Of a DNA stretch of 64,000 nucleotides, positions 1 to 15,413 are shown one piece after another. The position numbers and the translations under genes were made by a program. The stretch covers positions 113,310,410-113,374,409 of the forward strand of contig CM063284.1 of NCBI GenBank assembly GCA_032173965.1, given 5' to 3'. The notes below the pieces were generated by a model that saw only the letters and a list, made by a program, of their open reading frames with translations, was not told the origin of the DNA and searched no databases. Origin of the DNA: Sitta carolinensis (Eukaryota; Chordata; Aves; Passeriformes; Sittidae). Each line of letters begins with the position of its first letter. The first letter of the stretch is position 1.

Positions 1-3000
1 TTATGTTATAACTGTAAGTTTGGTAAAATATGATTTGAAAAAAAAGAACCATAAGAATTCTTCCCTGTGTCAGCAGAAACAAAAAAAAAAAAAATCACAT
101 AATCCATCTGAAAGATCACATCTGAAACACTGCATCTTTTTTTCTCATGCAGGGAAGTACATGAACATTTTGCTATTCCAGTCATAGGCTTGAAAACACT
201 AAAGTCAGGAAACTTTAGATGACTGTGTAATTAGCTTGACTAAAGCTTTATCACTGCTTTTGTTTGAGCTTCCATCACAATCTCGACTGAGGTATTAATT
301 CTTATTTGACTTTAATAATCCTTAGCTGTAGGTATGCTGAAGTGATACAAACACATTTTTCGGTGACTTTAACTGCTGCCAGGCTTCTAACCAACTGGTG
401 GCCTTCCAGCAGTATATACTCAAACACAGAATAATACCTTAATTTTCACTGGCATTTTGCCATGGCTGCACTATTGTCGTATTTCTCTCATCCCAGCGGT
501 TAAATGCTTGGAGCACAGGTTGTTTTGTTCAGTAAGCCTAATAAAATATAAATATTTATGGATGCAAATGCAATTCCAATATATTATCAAGCTGGCCAAA
601 AACTACTCACATATCTGGTTCCAGGGATTTGACTACTGAACTTGGCAACAGGAAAGTGATTGAGTTGATCAGCAGTCTAAGAAGGTAAATATGAGAATGA
701 GTTTGCAGGAGATCAGTAGTAGTGACCTGCAAGTGAAAATACAATGCTGCTTAGATTCAGTAACACAGCCCTACATGAGGTGGCTCTGAGAATAAAATAG
801 ATTACTGAGAAATTAATATTTTACAGAAGGCTTCCCCAATAAACCACAGAAAGGTGGCTCTCTTACTGTTCCATATATTTTCATGCTATCATAAGTTTAA
901 AAGGATAGATATTGCAAGATACAAATATATAAATATTTTAAGTGTTTGTTCTACTACTGACCACCATAGAGATAAGGGTTGTGAGCCTAGAACAAAAGCA
1001 GTGACTATGACTCTGGGCAAAGTGTGAGCTATATTACAGAATAAAAACTGAACACATTATTCCAAGGAGTGAATCAAAATTGCAGAGTACCAACAGCAGT
1101 TTCTTCTTAGGGCCATTGCTCCCTGAATGCCTTCATGGGTTTACATTTCAGGCAGGGAAGGAAGCATGGCCAGAAGTCTTAGGAAAGCCCTGTGATCCCA
1201 TCATCCTGCCCTTAGGCAAGGGAATGAAAGTGCAATCACTCTTTAGCTCCCGTTTCTGACGTAGATTGGGAAAAGGAACTGAGGGGACTGGGTTAGGAAG
1301 AGAACTTGGGCCAGGGAAGAGAGCAGGGCATCTGTCTCCAGGCTTCTGTGGAGACAGCTGAGGAATCAGACCAGTAGGTGGAAAAGCTTAGCCTTATCTG
1401 TCTTCTTCATTTCTTCTGTAATCAAAGAGAGCTCTGCCATAGTATGTGCACTCTTAAATGTCTTATTAACTGAAGTAAAGTGAGACATTACTTGCCAACT
1501 GTCCCTTGGCTCAGCTGTGCACCATCTGTCTTTAAATCGTAAATATACTAATAACATTTACCCTTTAAGGCTCTAATCACCTAGGCTTGAATAACCCTCA
1601 GATCACAGGCTCATATTCAGCTCAAGTCCGCTACCCAGACCAGGTGCAGCAAACAGAGATAAGCTCTGCAAGATTTTGTTGATGAGAATAGATTCTTCTG
1701 AGAGCAGAATCTAATTGAGATAGACTGGCTTTTAAAGCCTGGTATATGTTTTTTATAGCAGGAGTGTTGCCTACAATATATTTTTCCTATATATTTGTTT
1801 CATTAAATAGTTTAAATATTCAGTCAGTAAAGTTTCTACTGCATTAATCGGGGAATTACTCTACAGAAACCTCTACAAAATGAAATCAAATTAAGTTGGA
1901 TCATGATTTTCCTTTACTTTTTAGGTTTTACCTCATTTACCATTTGGAAAAAAAGGATGCTCCTACAAATGCTAAAAATTTAGAAGGCAGCTGAATAACT
2001 CAGTGGTTCTAATAATATTTTCCTTTTACAGAACTTCACCATCTACTGTAGCCCCAAGACATCTTCTGAAGAAAGCAGTAAAGAAATAAAAATAAGAGGC
2101 TGAAAAATGTCAAACAGTGAAAACCTCCTTGGCCTTTTATACCATCCTGTCCATAATTCTAGGGCCAGTTTTAGCACAAATCTGCTTCTGACATGGTAAT
2201 ATTTCCTGTGCAATACATCTGTAGGGATATATACATCTGCATAAGAGAGGAGAAACAAAGTAAATATCTTGAAGAAAGGATACAGAACAAGCAGAAAAGC
2301 TGGAAAGCTGAAAAAAACCCTGAAATAAAAGGCCAGAAGAAATATTTCCTAATCAGAATGTACTCAAATATTTATATTCATTCCCTTTGGAAAAACTCAT
2401 TGCATCCTCTTTATTGACAGTGAAGCAAGTGTGTCTTTTTCAGCATATGTGTCCACATGGTATCTCTGTGATAGTGTAAGCAAAAAGATACAAAAACAGT
2501 AAAAGTAAAGCAAACTCAGGGGAATTATTTCCCAACTTTTCAAGCCATACGTCTTTTATCTGGTACAGTTGCAATTTTAGCTGTCTTTTCCAGTCCCTAA
2601 CTTTGCTTTTAGTAGCAAACAGAACTTACTCTGTAAAGAGCACTGCCAAAGCTGTTGGACTATATAGTTTTACTGTTCTTAATAATTAGTATTTCAAAGA
2701 CAATAAACAAAGAATATCACCAATGGATAAATATTCATAGAAGAGATGGAAAATTAAAGATAGACCATTGTCTTATACGTGTAATGGCTTGTTCAGATTT
2801 ACTGTATTCATTTTGAATTATATTTTATGCCCTCAGGGTGAGAAATTTTGTCTATTGTACAAATTAATTTCTTTAAATACCTTACCATTGTAAAAGTAGA
2901 TTTTAATCTTTCCATGCAAAGATACAGCAGAAAAGTACTCTGAACTCTCCAGATACATCCAGGCTACTTTGAAACACAAGTGGTGCCTGACAACAGAATT

Positions 3001-6000
3001 TCATTTGGAAATGGCAGTTAGAATATTTAGCACTGCCTAGTCACACCAAAAGGAAGAAAATAAGGTGGAATAACTGAACAAACCCAAAACTTCAATTAAG
3101 GTATTGCATATTCTTTCTAGCAGCACACTAGCATTTCTTCGATCTATTCTGAGTTAAGAATTTGCATCACATGAACTGTGGGTAGCAAAAAGTCAGTTGT
3201 GATTCTTACATGAAATTGTGACTGTGGTGTGCTCAGAGTGTTTTGGGAAATAGTAGCACACAACAGGACATGAGCACAACAGAAATGTTCCACACATGTC
3301 GCCAAAAAGAGGCATGTGGAACTATTCATATATTGCCTGTAAGGTTGCTGAATGATGTGCTAAGAACCACGCTATGCCATTGTTTTTGACTGTTTACCTG
3401 TTCTTGCAGTGTTCTGACATTGTCTTCATAAGACAATGCAATCAACCCTGATGATCCAGACCACTGGAGAAATTTGTGTAACTAAAGTAGTTGATTTTCA
3501 AACCACATCTGTGCTGCAGAGTAAAACATTTTCCTAAGTGAGGTTCTATATAATCATCCAAAAGATCAAAGGGTCACAATACATGTGTTACTACCTCAGA
3601 GCAGGTCTGTCTGAACATTGTGGACAAGTGCTGCTGAGTGCCAGATGGCATAAACATAATGCTAATGTGATGTTCTTCTCCTGCATATAACTGGAGCTTC
3701 ACATTCTTTGAAGATGCACGCCACTGATGTGAATTAGTGCAAATCTGCCCCCTGCAGTCACCAGCCTCTTGCAAACATGGCCTTCATGTCCTTCCTCATG
3801 TTTTATATCAGCTGATCCTTGTCATCATTCAGATATACAAAGGACATATGGTGCAGATCTCTGGCGTGCAGGGACTCAGATTTGGCCAAATGGGAAGCAA
3901 GCCATGAAGGACACAGAATGTTACTTTCATCACAAGCCAAGACTGTGGGAACTGTTCTAGACATTAGCAGACCTTTATGTAGAGGTTTTTCAGCATGGAA
4001 GATGCATAGCCTATTCCATGAAAGCCAAAGTAAATAGTGCTAGCAGGACTCCCTTATTTCTCTATTTTTGTACTAGACATCAGAAACATTTGCCAATGTG
4101 ATGGTGACTGATATAAACTCAGTGCACAAAAAATCATCTTCATTGCTATTCATTGGCAATATTTTAATGCTGCTGCTGATCCTCTTCTGTAGTGACCAGC
4201 CAGGCCAAAGACTGTGGTACATTTCTTTTTTTTTTAAGTAAATCATATGAGGAGAAGTCAGGTTAATGAAAAACAAATACCAGAAAACTCTTTCAAAATA
4301 TTAGGCATCTTTTCTTTTTACAAAATTATTGAATAGGAATTTTTAGCCATAGCCTGGTTTTCATCCTCAGATAATTTAATGTCACAGTAAAGCAAGAATT
4401 CCTGGGTGGTTTACAGTTTGTATCACCCTAAAGAGACATTGTCTTTTCCATTTCTCTGTCTAGCAGTTATCCAAGACTCACATAACTACTCACAGTTAAT
4501 GACTACAACACTAGAGTGATGTTGGGAAAGCATGCAAGTGTTTTAAATATTTTTAAATAAAAAAGAAACGTTCACTGTGTTCTGTCAATTTCAGAAAAAG
4601 TTAAGTTACAAAAAACAGTTCTCTCTATCTGATGTCCTGTCACATACACAGGCACTAAGAGGGAAAACCAAAACTATGAGATGTCTCATTACCTATTAAT
4701 TCAGTCATATAACAGGGGTAGTTGTCTTGTTCATGTCTGTCCTGTGTATAGAAAAAAAAAAAGTTGTCAAGAAGTAAACTTAATTTTAATAGTTTAGAGA
4801 ATAAGGAAGAAGAACTGTCATACAAAATAGTTTTTATAATTTATCCTGGAAGTACAAATAATTTTCTGACAGACATACCTTCATACTTTCTGAAATTTCA
4901 GATACATCAAGGTTATCTCTATGCAATCAGTACAGCATCAAAAAACCATAATTTTCTTGCAGGAAAAGGAAGGCCTAAAATATTTTACAGTACTTCCTAA
5001 TTATAGTGTGTAGTCATTGTCAGTCTCCTGAAGTCTTATTTAGAAAGAAATGGGCAGAGTAAAAAGCATAGGCTTTAGGTCAGAAAGGATCATTAAATTA
5101 TCCAAATTTTTATGTGTTTCAGTCCAACATATCTTAATATGTTTAGCTACTTACTAAGCCTAATATTTTATGAATTATCCTAATACTTTTTTTTTTGAAA
5201 GCCCTCCATTTTTAATCGTTTCCTAATGCTCACAGAGATTTGAACATACCTCAATAGATTAGCTTTTTTTCACAGATCATTAGTGATTTAGGGCCCTTCT
5301 AAATTTAAATCTGCATAACACCAGTTTCCAGCTTTTAGTCTTTATTGTACCTCTCTATACAAATTTATGAAGCCCCTTTGTGCCTTACTCTGGGAAAGTA
5401 ATTAAACATGGAAATCTATTCATTGCTTGGTAGCCTTTAAAAATCAACTAGGCAGACTGAGCCCTTTAATTCTGTCATTCTAACATATACTTTCCAGCTC
5501 CCAGACATTTGTATTCTGTCTCTGTTCTCTCTCCACCTATGCAACAAATCTACATATATTTAAGCTGTACAGATAATAAACTAAAGATATGGAGGTAAAA
5601 AGAAAAGTTAAACATTGTGATGCAACATATCACAAAGGTAGCATCACTTTTTCTTCTCAGTAAAAGCTTCTTAGCACACCTGATATGAACCTAGAACTCT
5701 TCCCAGGGTTTTCAGGAAGTAATTCTTCATTCTGTATTTATGGTCTGTATTCCATATTTCTACATGTGTAGCCTAAGTTTTGCTAATATTAATGCAATAT
5801 TAAAGCAGGCCTGTCTTATAAATCAGTCTGGACATCAAATAATCCATATGATTATATTTCATGATTACTTAACATGACTGTTACCAGCAATAACTTCATA
5901 GTTCCAAATCATAAATCAAAAATATTTAATAAGCTTTAAAAGCATTAGTTGATGTGGAACCCCTTTTCAACAACTCTCCCAATTAATAATGAGTTGTCAT

Positions 6001-9000
6001 TGGCAGTTCATTTCAGATTAGCCTGTCAGCTGTTTGCAATCTGTCTACAAAGACAAAATGCAGATCATATAGAGCAGAGAAAGCAAAATACTAGTGAGAT
6101 TGAGGAAATGATAAAGTTTATTAAAATAAGAGCTCATACTGCCTTCTTAAAAAGAAGCTGATTGAATTCGCCCAATAAAGCACATAAAACTCAGATGGAT
6201 AAATGTGTCTACAGTTTGGGGGGAAAAATCTGAACAGTATTTCACAACGGGCTCCTAATATAGTCATTGTCAGCTAGGATTTCATAGACTGCGAGGCAAT
6301 AAAGTGAATAGATGTGCTCTCCTCCCACTTCTAATCTGTTTCTCCAGACTCCCAGCCTGTTAAAACAAACTGCAGTTCTCTGCTTATCTACATACTCAAG
6401 TTTGCTCTGGGAGGTGGTAAAAAGGTAGAGAGCATATAATTTTTAGCAAAAGCTACAGCCACAGAAACATTGTGATGCTTAAAACCAGAATGAACTTTCC
6501 AGGACACATGGGATCAGAACATTTTAGTTAAACCTGTGCTGTTAACAGTTTTGCTATGCCCAGGCAAGCATTGACATTTTCTTCCCATTCTCCAGTTCTT
6601 CTCTTCCATATGATTAGATGTCAAAACATAAAACAAATTAATCTAACTTTTATCAGTGAAGAGGAGTGTTAAATTTTATAGAGTGTGAGTCAAGTCTCAA
6701 GGTCACCTCCAAGACTTCTTCTCATCATTGCATTACTTTAGTTAACAAGTGACAGGAATTCTATTTAGGAATGACAGATTTACTGTACAGACAGCTTCTT
6801 CTAGTGGAAGTTTTGACTAGATTTCATCTTTGAGATATTTTGCAAATATCATGTTGCCAGTTATTATTAGACCTTATGTTAATTTAAAAATAAAAATTCT
6901 ACTTGACAAAAATATTATCGTACATGTGCCTCTTTTGGCTCAAAGCTATCAATCATCATGATGAAATGGACATAAGTTATGAGATTTCCATGGAGGAAAG
7001 AGTACTGGACCAGTGAGAGAATGTTATAACCCAGCTGTAGCAATAATTCCAAGCAGCTTTTAGACAGTGAAGTCTTAATAAACTTAAACACTTGTTTAAG
7101 CCAGATTTATTGAAGCAGCTTCACATAATGTGGTTCTGGTTTAGGGTTTTCTATTCTGGGCAGAGCACCAACTGGAAAGAAGCCTTGGAATATGCACTCC
7201 CTAGTCCAATAGAGAGTCCTCTGAAAATGTCATATACCTTTTCCTCTGGACTTCCCTGTCCTCCCATCACACATATTACTAATGTTAAATAATAATATAG
7301 TTCACTGTTTTATGAGGAAAAAGAAAAATTAAAGCAAACAAAAATGATTGTGTTTTATTCACCTAAGAAGATGCATGTTACCAAGCTTACACCTGAGACA
7401 GCAGGGTTTTGACAGTTCCCATGTGGGAATTTGCCAGTGTCTTGGATATCTCTGAAAGCTCTTAGTGTGGCTTATTTTGCTTTAGGGTTTGTTTTTTTTT
7501 TTTTTTTCCTTATAATTAGGAAAAAGATAAGTACACTCTAAATTTCTACTTGCATACTTCATAATACATTGTGTCACTCATTCATGTCATCTTGAACTCC
7601 CTGGATTTTCAAGTGTAATTCACTCTATTTTTCTCCCTCTGGAGCTCCAGAATGACTTCTATTTAGATTTTGTATTTTAGCAATTTCCAGGAGCTATTGC
7701 CATTTCCATGACCACTTTTTCATAGGTTTTTTCCTTCCTCCCTGACTTACTCAGAGGAGTTTTTTCAATGGTGTCTATTTAATTTCTGTTTACAAATTTA
7801 AAGGCATATAATATAATTTTGGGAATTCTAACAACTATTCCTTCAATTCAAACATAAGCCGTCTGGAATTCGTCTCTATTCTTTCCAATAATAATTTATA
7901 CACTGATACTTTGAAAACAAAGATTACTTCTCTTGCAAAGCATATTAGTCATCACCATACTGTGGGGTCTCCAGGATCTCTTCGAGTCTAACAAGATTTT
8001 AGTTCAGTTCTAGTCTAATAAACTAAAAGCAATGCCTGAAATATGCTGCTTTGTATTGTGCTACTAAATCTCCAAGTTTTTGTTGCTTCTCCAAAAACTA
8101 ATATGGTGATGAGAAGACACAGAGTAACCTGATCAGTGTTTCTTGTTATTATTCAATGCTGATGAAAACTAAAACTGGAAAGAGAATTCTCTCAAACTGT
8201 CTCTATTATTGATGCCAACAAGTCTTAATGAAAAATTACTAGAAAAAAGTCTCGATCCAAAGTCTTCTTTAAGAAAAGCAGTGACAATGACTCTGACACT
8301 CTTCATTAGATTTGCATTGGGCTTGAGGAACTGCTCTCCATCCTGGCCTGAGGATAGCAGACAGTGGAGATCAAGGCAGTTTCCTCAGAACTCGGACACT
8401 CAGTTTGGTGTCAGCCTTCATCCATGAGACTCTGTATGGATTAACTGCAAGAATTCAAGAAGTAGCATAGATAAATTTATTTCAATTCAGAAATGCCATA
8501 TAACTCCATAAACTGACAAAATCCAGTCTCACCAAGAGCGGTTCAGCCCCAGAACAACTTAAAAACACATTCCTGTTGTTCAAGTGAGAACAAAATATAA
8601 GCTGGTGGTTTACGTGCTGTGTTGGTCTGCTGTGTACCCTCAGTCTCTGTGTGACTGGGCATGTTCAAACCTCTAGTGTTCAGAAACAACCTTTTTGTAT
8701 TTTGTCTCTGGGTATCACCTGTAAATAAACCATAAGCCTGGTTAATGTGCCCTGAAAGCTGTACATTTCATGTAAGAGAGGTACAAGTTATTCTCAATGT
8801 ATGGAAAAGACAAAAGAACTCTTCAGGAGCAGGTAACACTTAAGACTGTTTTCCCCCATCTTGCAAACTTCAGTTTCTCATGTCAACAGTGTTATTTACT
8901 GCTTTTATTTGGAGTATATAAATGGGAGAGACCTCTTAAGATGCAGAATTAACCTATTAGATGAAGTCATCTTTTAATTAATTCAATAAACATAATTGAG

Positions 9001-12000
9001 TTCCCTAATAAAAAGTGTTAAAAACTGCAATTATAAGACTCTCTCAGAATCTGACAGTGGAGTTATTCAGGGTCTTATACTTTCGAAATATCATCCTGAA
9101 GTTTGTCCATGGTAGCTGCTATAGAGTACATAGACTTTTCAGACAGAAAGTTGCAGTAAGGAGTTAGTGCTTGGCGCTGGATGGGTAAGGCAATAAGGAT
9201 GTGGAGAACATGTGAGGAGAATTTATTCCCATTGAAAGCCCTAAAGAGCTCAAGTTCATAGAATTTCAGAGCCAAAATATTTAAGCAAGCATTTCCATAT
9301 AACACTACCTAAGCACTCAAAGTGGCATTCAGAAATGATCTATATAATGGATGAGTTATATACATCCTCTCATCTTCTGCTTGAAGCAGGGAGAACATCA
9401 TAAGGCAAGGGCATATTTATGGGGAGAGCAGGGTTCAAAATGGAAAAGAAAGGAAAAGCTGCAGTTCGTTTGCTTTCTTAGCCCTCTCTTACAACCAAAT
9501 ATAAAATATACCCCTCTCTAACAAAGGACAATCAAAAATTGATCAATTTTAAGTACTTTTGCTGATGATAAAAAGTCATTTTGGGTACCAAAGATGAAAG
9601 CAGACCTGTAAAATATTCCTACCAGACTTTAAGATACTGAGTGACAGGAAAACAATGAATTTGACCTGCATAATCACAAAGCGATGCATATGAGAAAAAC
9701 CATATTACATTTTATGTACAGACATATTGGTGGGCTTCAAGCTAACATTTTCTGAGATATGGAAGTGAAATATTTCCATGAAAACATAAATTCATTGTTC
9801 AGCTCTAACTAAAGTTAATATTACTAGAAAAGAAATATCAGTTACAAAAATTGGAAATATCTAATTTATATACTGTTTAGACAATGAGTTCTAAGGGAGG
9901 CAAATGGCATATATGGAGTTCATATTGCAATACTGCAAAATGTGCTTCATAAGTGGAAGTGCATGACCATAAGTGAATATTTCAAATAAAGATAACAGTT
10001 TTGTTTGTAGCAAATGAGTTAGTAACTATTCCTTGAATATGTTACTTCATATATAAAATGCAAAAATTACATATTCAATGTAAAAATGGACAGTAATTCC
10101 AATGAGAGGACTCTTCTCTTTAAAAGAAATGTCTTTAATAGGTGGGCACAAAAATTTTCTGATAATGCAAGTAAGCAAATGAATCAACTATTAAAGCAAG
10201 GGGCAGAATTACTGCACTTCCATAGAATCACAGAAGTGTTAAGGACAAATGAGAGCCAAAGCTGAATTCATTGCACTTATTACATTGTGCAGTGTAATTA
10301 CATTAATAACACTCCACATGGACAGTAGTAGAGTAGAGTGTTGCTGGTATGGTTGAAAAAAATACTCATCCTTGGCTCTAAAAGCAAAATCATCCTATCA
10401 AATGGTATAAATTTGTCTGTCAAAATATTTAAGAATTATCATCTTACAGTGAAGCTACATGAAAGCTTCACAAATTATTTGGACCATGTTTTTTCTATGG
10501 TGGACTTTTCATGATATTAGCTTATATTTCATTTTTTTAAATACCTGTCTGTGAGCAGAGGATAAGGCTTTCATATTCTTAGAGACACTGAAGAGGTAAG
10601 ACTGGGTGGAAAGTTCAGCTATTATGTGGTCAATGAAGAAGGAACAAAATTAAATGTAGACTAGCAGCAAATATTAGCCTAGGGAATTCAAGCCATACTC
10701 CAGAGTATTAAGTACTGCCTACTCTCACTCCTTTTATTTGTACCTCTCCTTTGCTTCTCCATAGCTATCTTCCCAGGCCAGGTCCAGTGCAGGTATCCCC
10801 TGATAATGGGATGGTGAGAGCAGTGGGATGTATTTTAGGCAGACATTTTCTTTCCCACCATGGCAGCTGTGCATCCTGGTCTTCTGCACCAACCAGTTGT
10901 CACAGCTCAGAGTCTTTCATGCCAAACCTTGTGCTCGGTGGCTCTGACAGGTCTATAAGCAGCATCTCTATTTCTGCTGACCAGTGCAAGCTTCTGACCC
11001 AGGTGAATTAGAGATCTCATGGTGGACAAGGAGGATGAGGTGGGATGAAAAGACTGTCTGCGATGTGCTGGTTTCTTTGGCCATGTTGAAATAATTAGGA
11101 TTTCTACATCTCCTGTGCCTAGTGTATTCATCTATCTAATGTCTCAACTTTACACATTTCCTCCTGCAGCTGAAAACCAACATAGCCATTAATAAAATCT
11201 TTTACGTATGATCTGAACATAAATTCATTTTATTGTTTTACATCTCAGTTACTCTCCCAACACACTTGCTGATCTTCACAATGGGTGACCAGTTCATGAA
11301 TCCAAGGTGAATCTGACCGTTAATCTTTTCCGCATTTTTGCTTACTTTCATTTTTGGTGTCTTCCATGGTATAATTTTCTTTTTAAAAGTAATGTCTCAT
11401 TCCATGTTAAAATTTCTATTTCTGACACTTACAAGGTGTTCATACCATCACTTATTTCCTATGTGGGAAATGTTGGGTTCCTATGTGTAGTGTTGAGTTC
11501 TTTTAGTTTTTTAGAAAAGCCCCTCTACAATGAGAGCCCTCATCGCAGGAAGAGTTCTTTACAAAACTCTGCTTGGTTGTCTTGTTCTCTGCTGTCAAAT
11601 CTCCAAGTGTTGCATATAGACAGCTGACAATGGAATCATCTTCCAACTCACCGATCATCAAAAGTTCACTTTCATGTACACTTTCCTTGCACTGTTTAGC
11701 TCTGCAGCTTTAACCTCCCTGAGATGAGAATAGGGTCTCTCTCCTGCATTTGACTAACACCCAAAGCACAGACTAGGAAAACATTTACAGTGTTGTCATA
11801 AAAAATTAAGATGGTCCAAGCAATGAAGACAGAAAATTAAACTTTGGGTTGTAGTATCCACACTCAATGATCCATGTTACATTGCTGTTGGCCCTATGCT
11901 GTTGACCTCTCTGCAATATGACTGACTTAAAACAGTATTTGCTGGCAGTGGTTTTCTTTAGTAATTAAGGAGTCTGGAGCAATTAAGTTGTTTGAAAAAA

Positions 12001-14190
12001 AGGTGAACAGTTTGGCAGAGTGAAAAACTGTGATGAAACACTACTGTAGATGCTGGCTCTGTCCCTATCTAATACTCTCCACCAGAACAGAAACTAGACA
12101 AAAATTTTGAGCATGCAGCGACAACATGGTAATGGGAAATGCCATACTCAGAAGTATTTCTGAAGCCAAAATAAATTTTTATTCAATTGCATGAGAAAAA
12201 ATGAAATAAAATCTGGAGGAGAAAACAATCATGTGAAAACATGACAAAACACCAGTTTACCTGAGTGTATCATCTCCTCTCCACCTCTATGGAATTTGTT
12301 TCTTTACTGTGTTTCCAAAAACCATCCTCTAGACTTGATTCTTAAAATGTAGGACCTTTAACAGATCTTAGAAGGACTACAACTTATGTCTCAGGTTAAA
12401 CAGGAAAATGGCTGCGTAATGCTACTTTGTGATTTTGATGTTACTAACTTTAGTACCCCTGCATCTAAAAACTATGATGGAGTATAGTGACAAACAAATG
12501 TAGAGGGGTGATTCAGAAAAGCTGGTTTTATTTCCAGCTATTTAGATCATACTGAGAATCAAAAAGGGGCCAAACAGAAGGGATCCATGCCACAAATGTC
12601 TCAAAGAATAATTTGTTTCCAGAAAAAAAACCCTAAATTTAAGCCGTTTGACTTCTGGGAAAAAAGAACTGTGGGGATTTATCCTTTTAATCATTCATGA
12701 TTTTTTTCCCTCATAAATATTTTAACTTGTCATACTAATCTCTGCTTTTCATCTTTGTAACATCTGCGAATCTTCTCTAAGATAGGGACTTGACCACTTT
12801 TCTACTCACTAGAAAGATTTCTTTATCTTTTCAAAGATGAAGCACTTGATTTAGCACATTAGATTTCAGCTCAAAAATTTTATTAAATAATCAAAATTAG
12901 GTCTTCTCATTGGAATTTAGAAACCACAAGTAATTTTTAGAGGAAAAAAACCCACAAATACTTGAGAATTCTTTTCAGTCCCTTGAGGAAAGAAAAGAGA
13001 AACTTTTTATTTTGGACTGAGAAGCTAGCAAACCAGAGTGGAAATATGAAAGTGGGATAAAAGACAGAAGTTTTTCTTGGAGCCTGATTGCCTGTTTTGA
13101 GCCTCATCTTCTCTCCTTTGCTGAAGTGTTTTGGCCAATAATCCTTTTATGAAGTATGTTATTCACAGAGGTACAAATATATCCTTCTCACCACTCAAAC
13201 CACTGGGAGTTTCAGTATGAATATTGCTTTCAACATGGGTTAGAAGGAGACCTGAAAACTTTGCTCTTACCAAAAGAACCTGATTACAGAATGTTTGAAA
13301 ACCAATCCAGTTAATCACAAATACAAAGAGGACAGGACAACCTTCTAGCTGGGACTATAGATGAAGTAAGTACTTCTAAAAGTTGTGGATTTGACTGTTT
13401 AGAGCATCAGAGGAGACTAAACAGTTTTGGTGCATTAATACAGTGAACATATCGAAAGAAGGAAGAAAACCCCTTTGGATAACAAGGCAGCTCTTTGCTA
13501 TTTGATGAGGAATCCCAAGGCAAAACTTTCCTGCTGTTCTGTGGAGGGAAAAGTGCTGGGCATAGAAGCTAAGAGGATCATGAAGCCCACAGTGAGGGAA
13601 AAGGTAGAGATAATATTTAATCTGAAGGGATTATCTTGAATGGTCAATTAATCTCAAGAATTGTGATTTGAGCATAGTAATCAGTGGGTGTTGTCAGTTA
13701 CTCTGGGTCTGACCATGAAAACCTCACTGGATACTGGGTTCTTTGTAAAGCAATCACATGAGCTTGCAATAAAATAAATGAGATAGCTAATGTGACCAAT
13801 ACATTTTGATTTTACATAAAGTACATGTAAGCATTTGTGCCTTGAAGTCTTCCCAGATATTTGAGACTGATGTATCACCAGCCAGATTTATTCATTCTAC
13901 CCTTTGGATTTATGGTAATATACTTTAAAACATTTTTTTTTTTCTTCTGTTAAACTTTTTTATTACCATCTTTTCATACGTGCAGATGTTTACTGTTGTT
14001 CACACTAGGTACATGATGCATTTTTATTTGCACCTTATTCAGCTGAAAAATAAATGGCTGAATAAAATTTACCTCATGAAAATGAAATGCTGTAAAATAT
14101 TAAACCCACAAGTTTGAAGTTCTCAGTGAAAGATTATTTCAAGTTCACCAGTGGATTAAATATATATATTAAATAAGTGACCTCTTAATA
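1..14190. other. Gene-free AT-rich sequence downstream of ALKAL1
   Basis: I see only short chance open frames (at most 106 codons, 11,307-11,627 plus), an 18-T run near 7,491, a possible CR1 relic near 10,221 and a 16-bp palindrome at 9,535-9,550. In mammals the neighbour on this side is ST18; none of its zinc-finger exons is visible here. Confidence 0.6.
10221..10265 (-). mobile_element. Possible CR1 tail relic
   Basis: 'catagaatcacagaagtgtt' followed by 'aaggacaaatgagagcc' resembles a decayed reverse CR1 tail. It is too short to be certain. Confidence 0.4.
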
Positions 14191-14233
14191 TACTTAAATA
14201 ACCCCTCCTGTAAAATAGTTTCTTTTTATGTTC

Positions 14234-14872
14234 TTTATTCCACCAAAACTGCATTGCAGTTTTCCAGTCTTTATATTTACATTATTTGCAACTCTTTCCA
14301 TAAGTGCCGGTACAAATGTAACTGATGAAAATCCAGAATAGTCATACAAATGTTCCTGAAAGCAAGGTGCATTTCTGAGCAAATTTTTTCTGATGCACAA
14401 TAATATATATGTATATATTAACAAAGCTTCATAATATAAAATATCTTCCATGGCAAGTAAAACTTCCCCACTTACAGCTTATTCAGATTTCAGTTACACG
14501 GACTTCTGCATTTCAAGTTAGTGCAAATAATGAGAGTAAGAGCCTGAGCAGAACAATGTAAATACAACGGAACAAGAGAAACAGCAAAATTTTACCAACT
14601 CCCTGCATACGGTTATAGCATTTAATCAGTATATCATTAGTATTCTTCATATACAATGTATTTAAATAATTGGCTTGTCTGAACTATAGGCAACAAATTT
14701 ACAAAATAAAATAATGTTTCACACAAATATGGAATGTCGGACAAATATATGAAAATAAAATGCATCTAGTAACAAAACATTGTAAATCAAAAAGATAAAA
14801 GATGTCTTCTCCATTTTTGAAGATTTCAAGGCACTTTCTTGGCAAATCAGAATTCTCTCCTTGGTAGAAAGT
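14234..14872 (-). other. ALKAL1: Possible ALKAL1 3'UTR exon
   Basis: A good minus-strand acceptor (ccttttctctcttgcag) sits at 14,873 and an AATAAA at 14,239-14,234. The donor-like GTAAGT just after the ALKAL1 stop could splice here across 2.8 kb. No protein in this interval resembles anything I know. Alternatively the 3'UTR simply runs on from 17,694. Transcript evidence is absent, so this is a guess from splice motifs. Confidence 0.3.
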
Positions 14873-14989
14873 CTGCAAGAGAGAAAAGGACATGTCATTT
14901 TATAACTAGTTTCAAAACAGAGAAGCAGACCGCTTAGTAAAATTCTGTTCATAAACCACAGTTTCCTGTGGATTGCATAAAATCATGAG

Positions 14990-15390
14990 ATCAAATGCCA
15001 GTGGGTCTTGCCCTCCTGTGAACACTAATGAGTTCTGCCGTGGCAGATCCTCAGCGCCAATGCCAAGAGGTTTAACGCGTGGTGTTCTGCGCTGCTGCAC
15101 CTTGCAGGGAAGATCCCCATGTCACGTGCAGTTCTACATTCCGGGTTTCACCAAATGCTTTACTTCCATTTTCAGGGATTTGACTCAGGAAATGGAAAAA
15201 AAAAAAAAAACCACCCAAACCTCTAAGAGCTGTAAGGGCAGCGTGGGCCCGGTATCCCTGCCCCGGGGCCACCCCAGCGGCTGCCCGGAGCGCGGCGCCT
15301 CTCCATGGTGCTGAAACATCCCGCGGGCAGATCCCAGGCTTTCCCACATCTACTTTGTATACCCGGATATTTACAGACGAGGAAGGAAAA
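14990..15390. other. Small GC/CpG-rich pocket downstream of ALKAL1
   Basis: A 400-base stretch carries many CpGs (e.g. cccggagcgcggcgcc near 15,284), an internal 15-A run at 15,196-15,210 and a 44-T run just beyond it. It could be a minor CpG island, enhancer or retrocopy. No protein family was recognised in the short frames on either strand. Confidence 0.6.
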
Positions 15391-15410
15391 TATTTGCATT
15401 ATAGCACTGC

Positions 15411-15413
<3 letters not shown>

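Noticed and set aside
11307..11627. 106-codon hydrophobic plus-strand frame
   Set aside because: No recognisable family and no promoter or splice context; Phe/Ser-rich from AT-rich codons.
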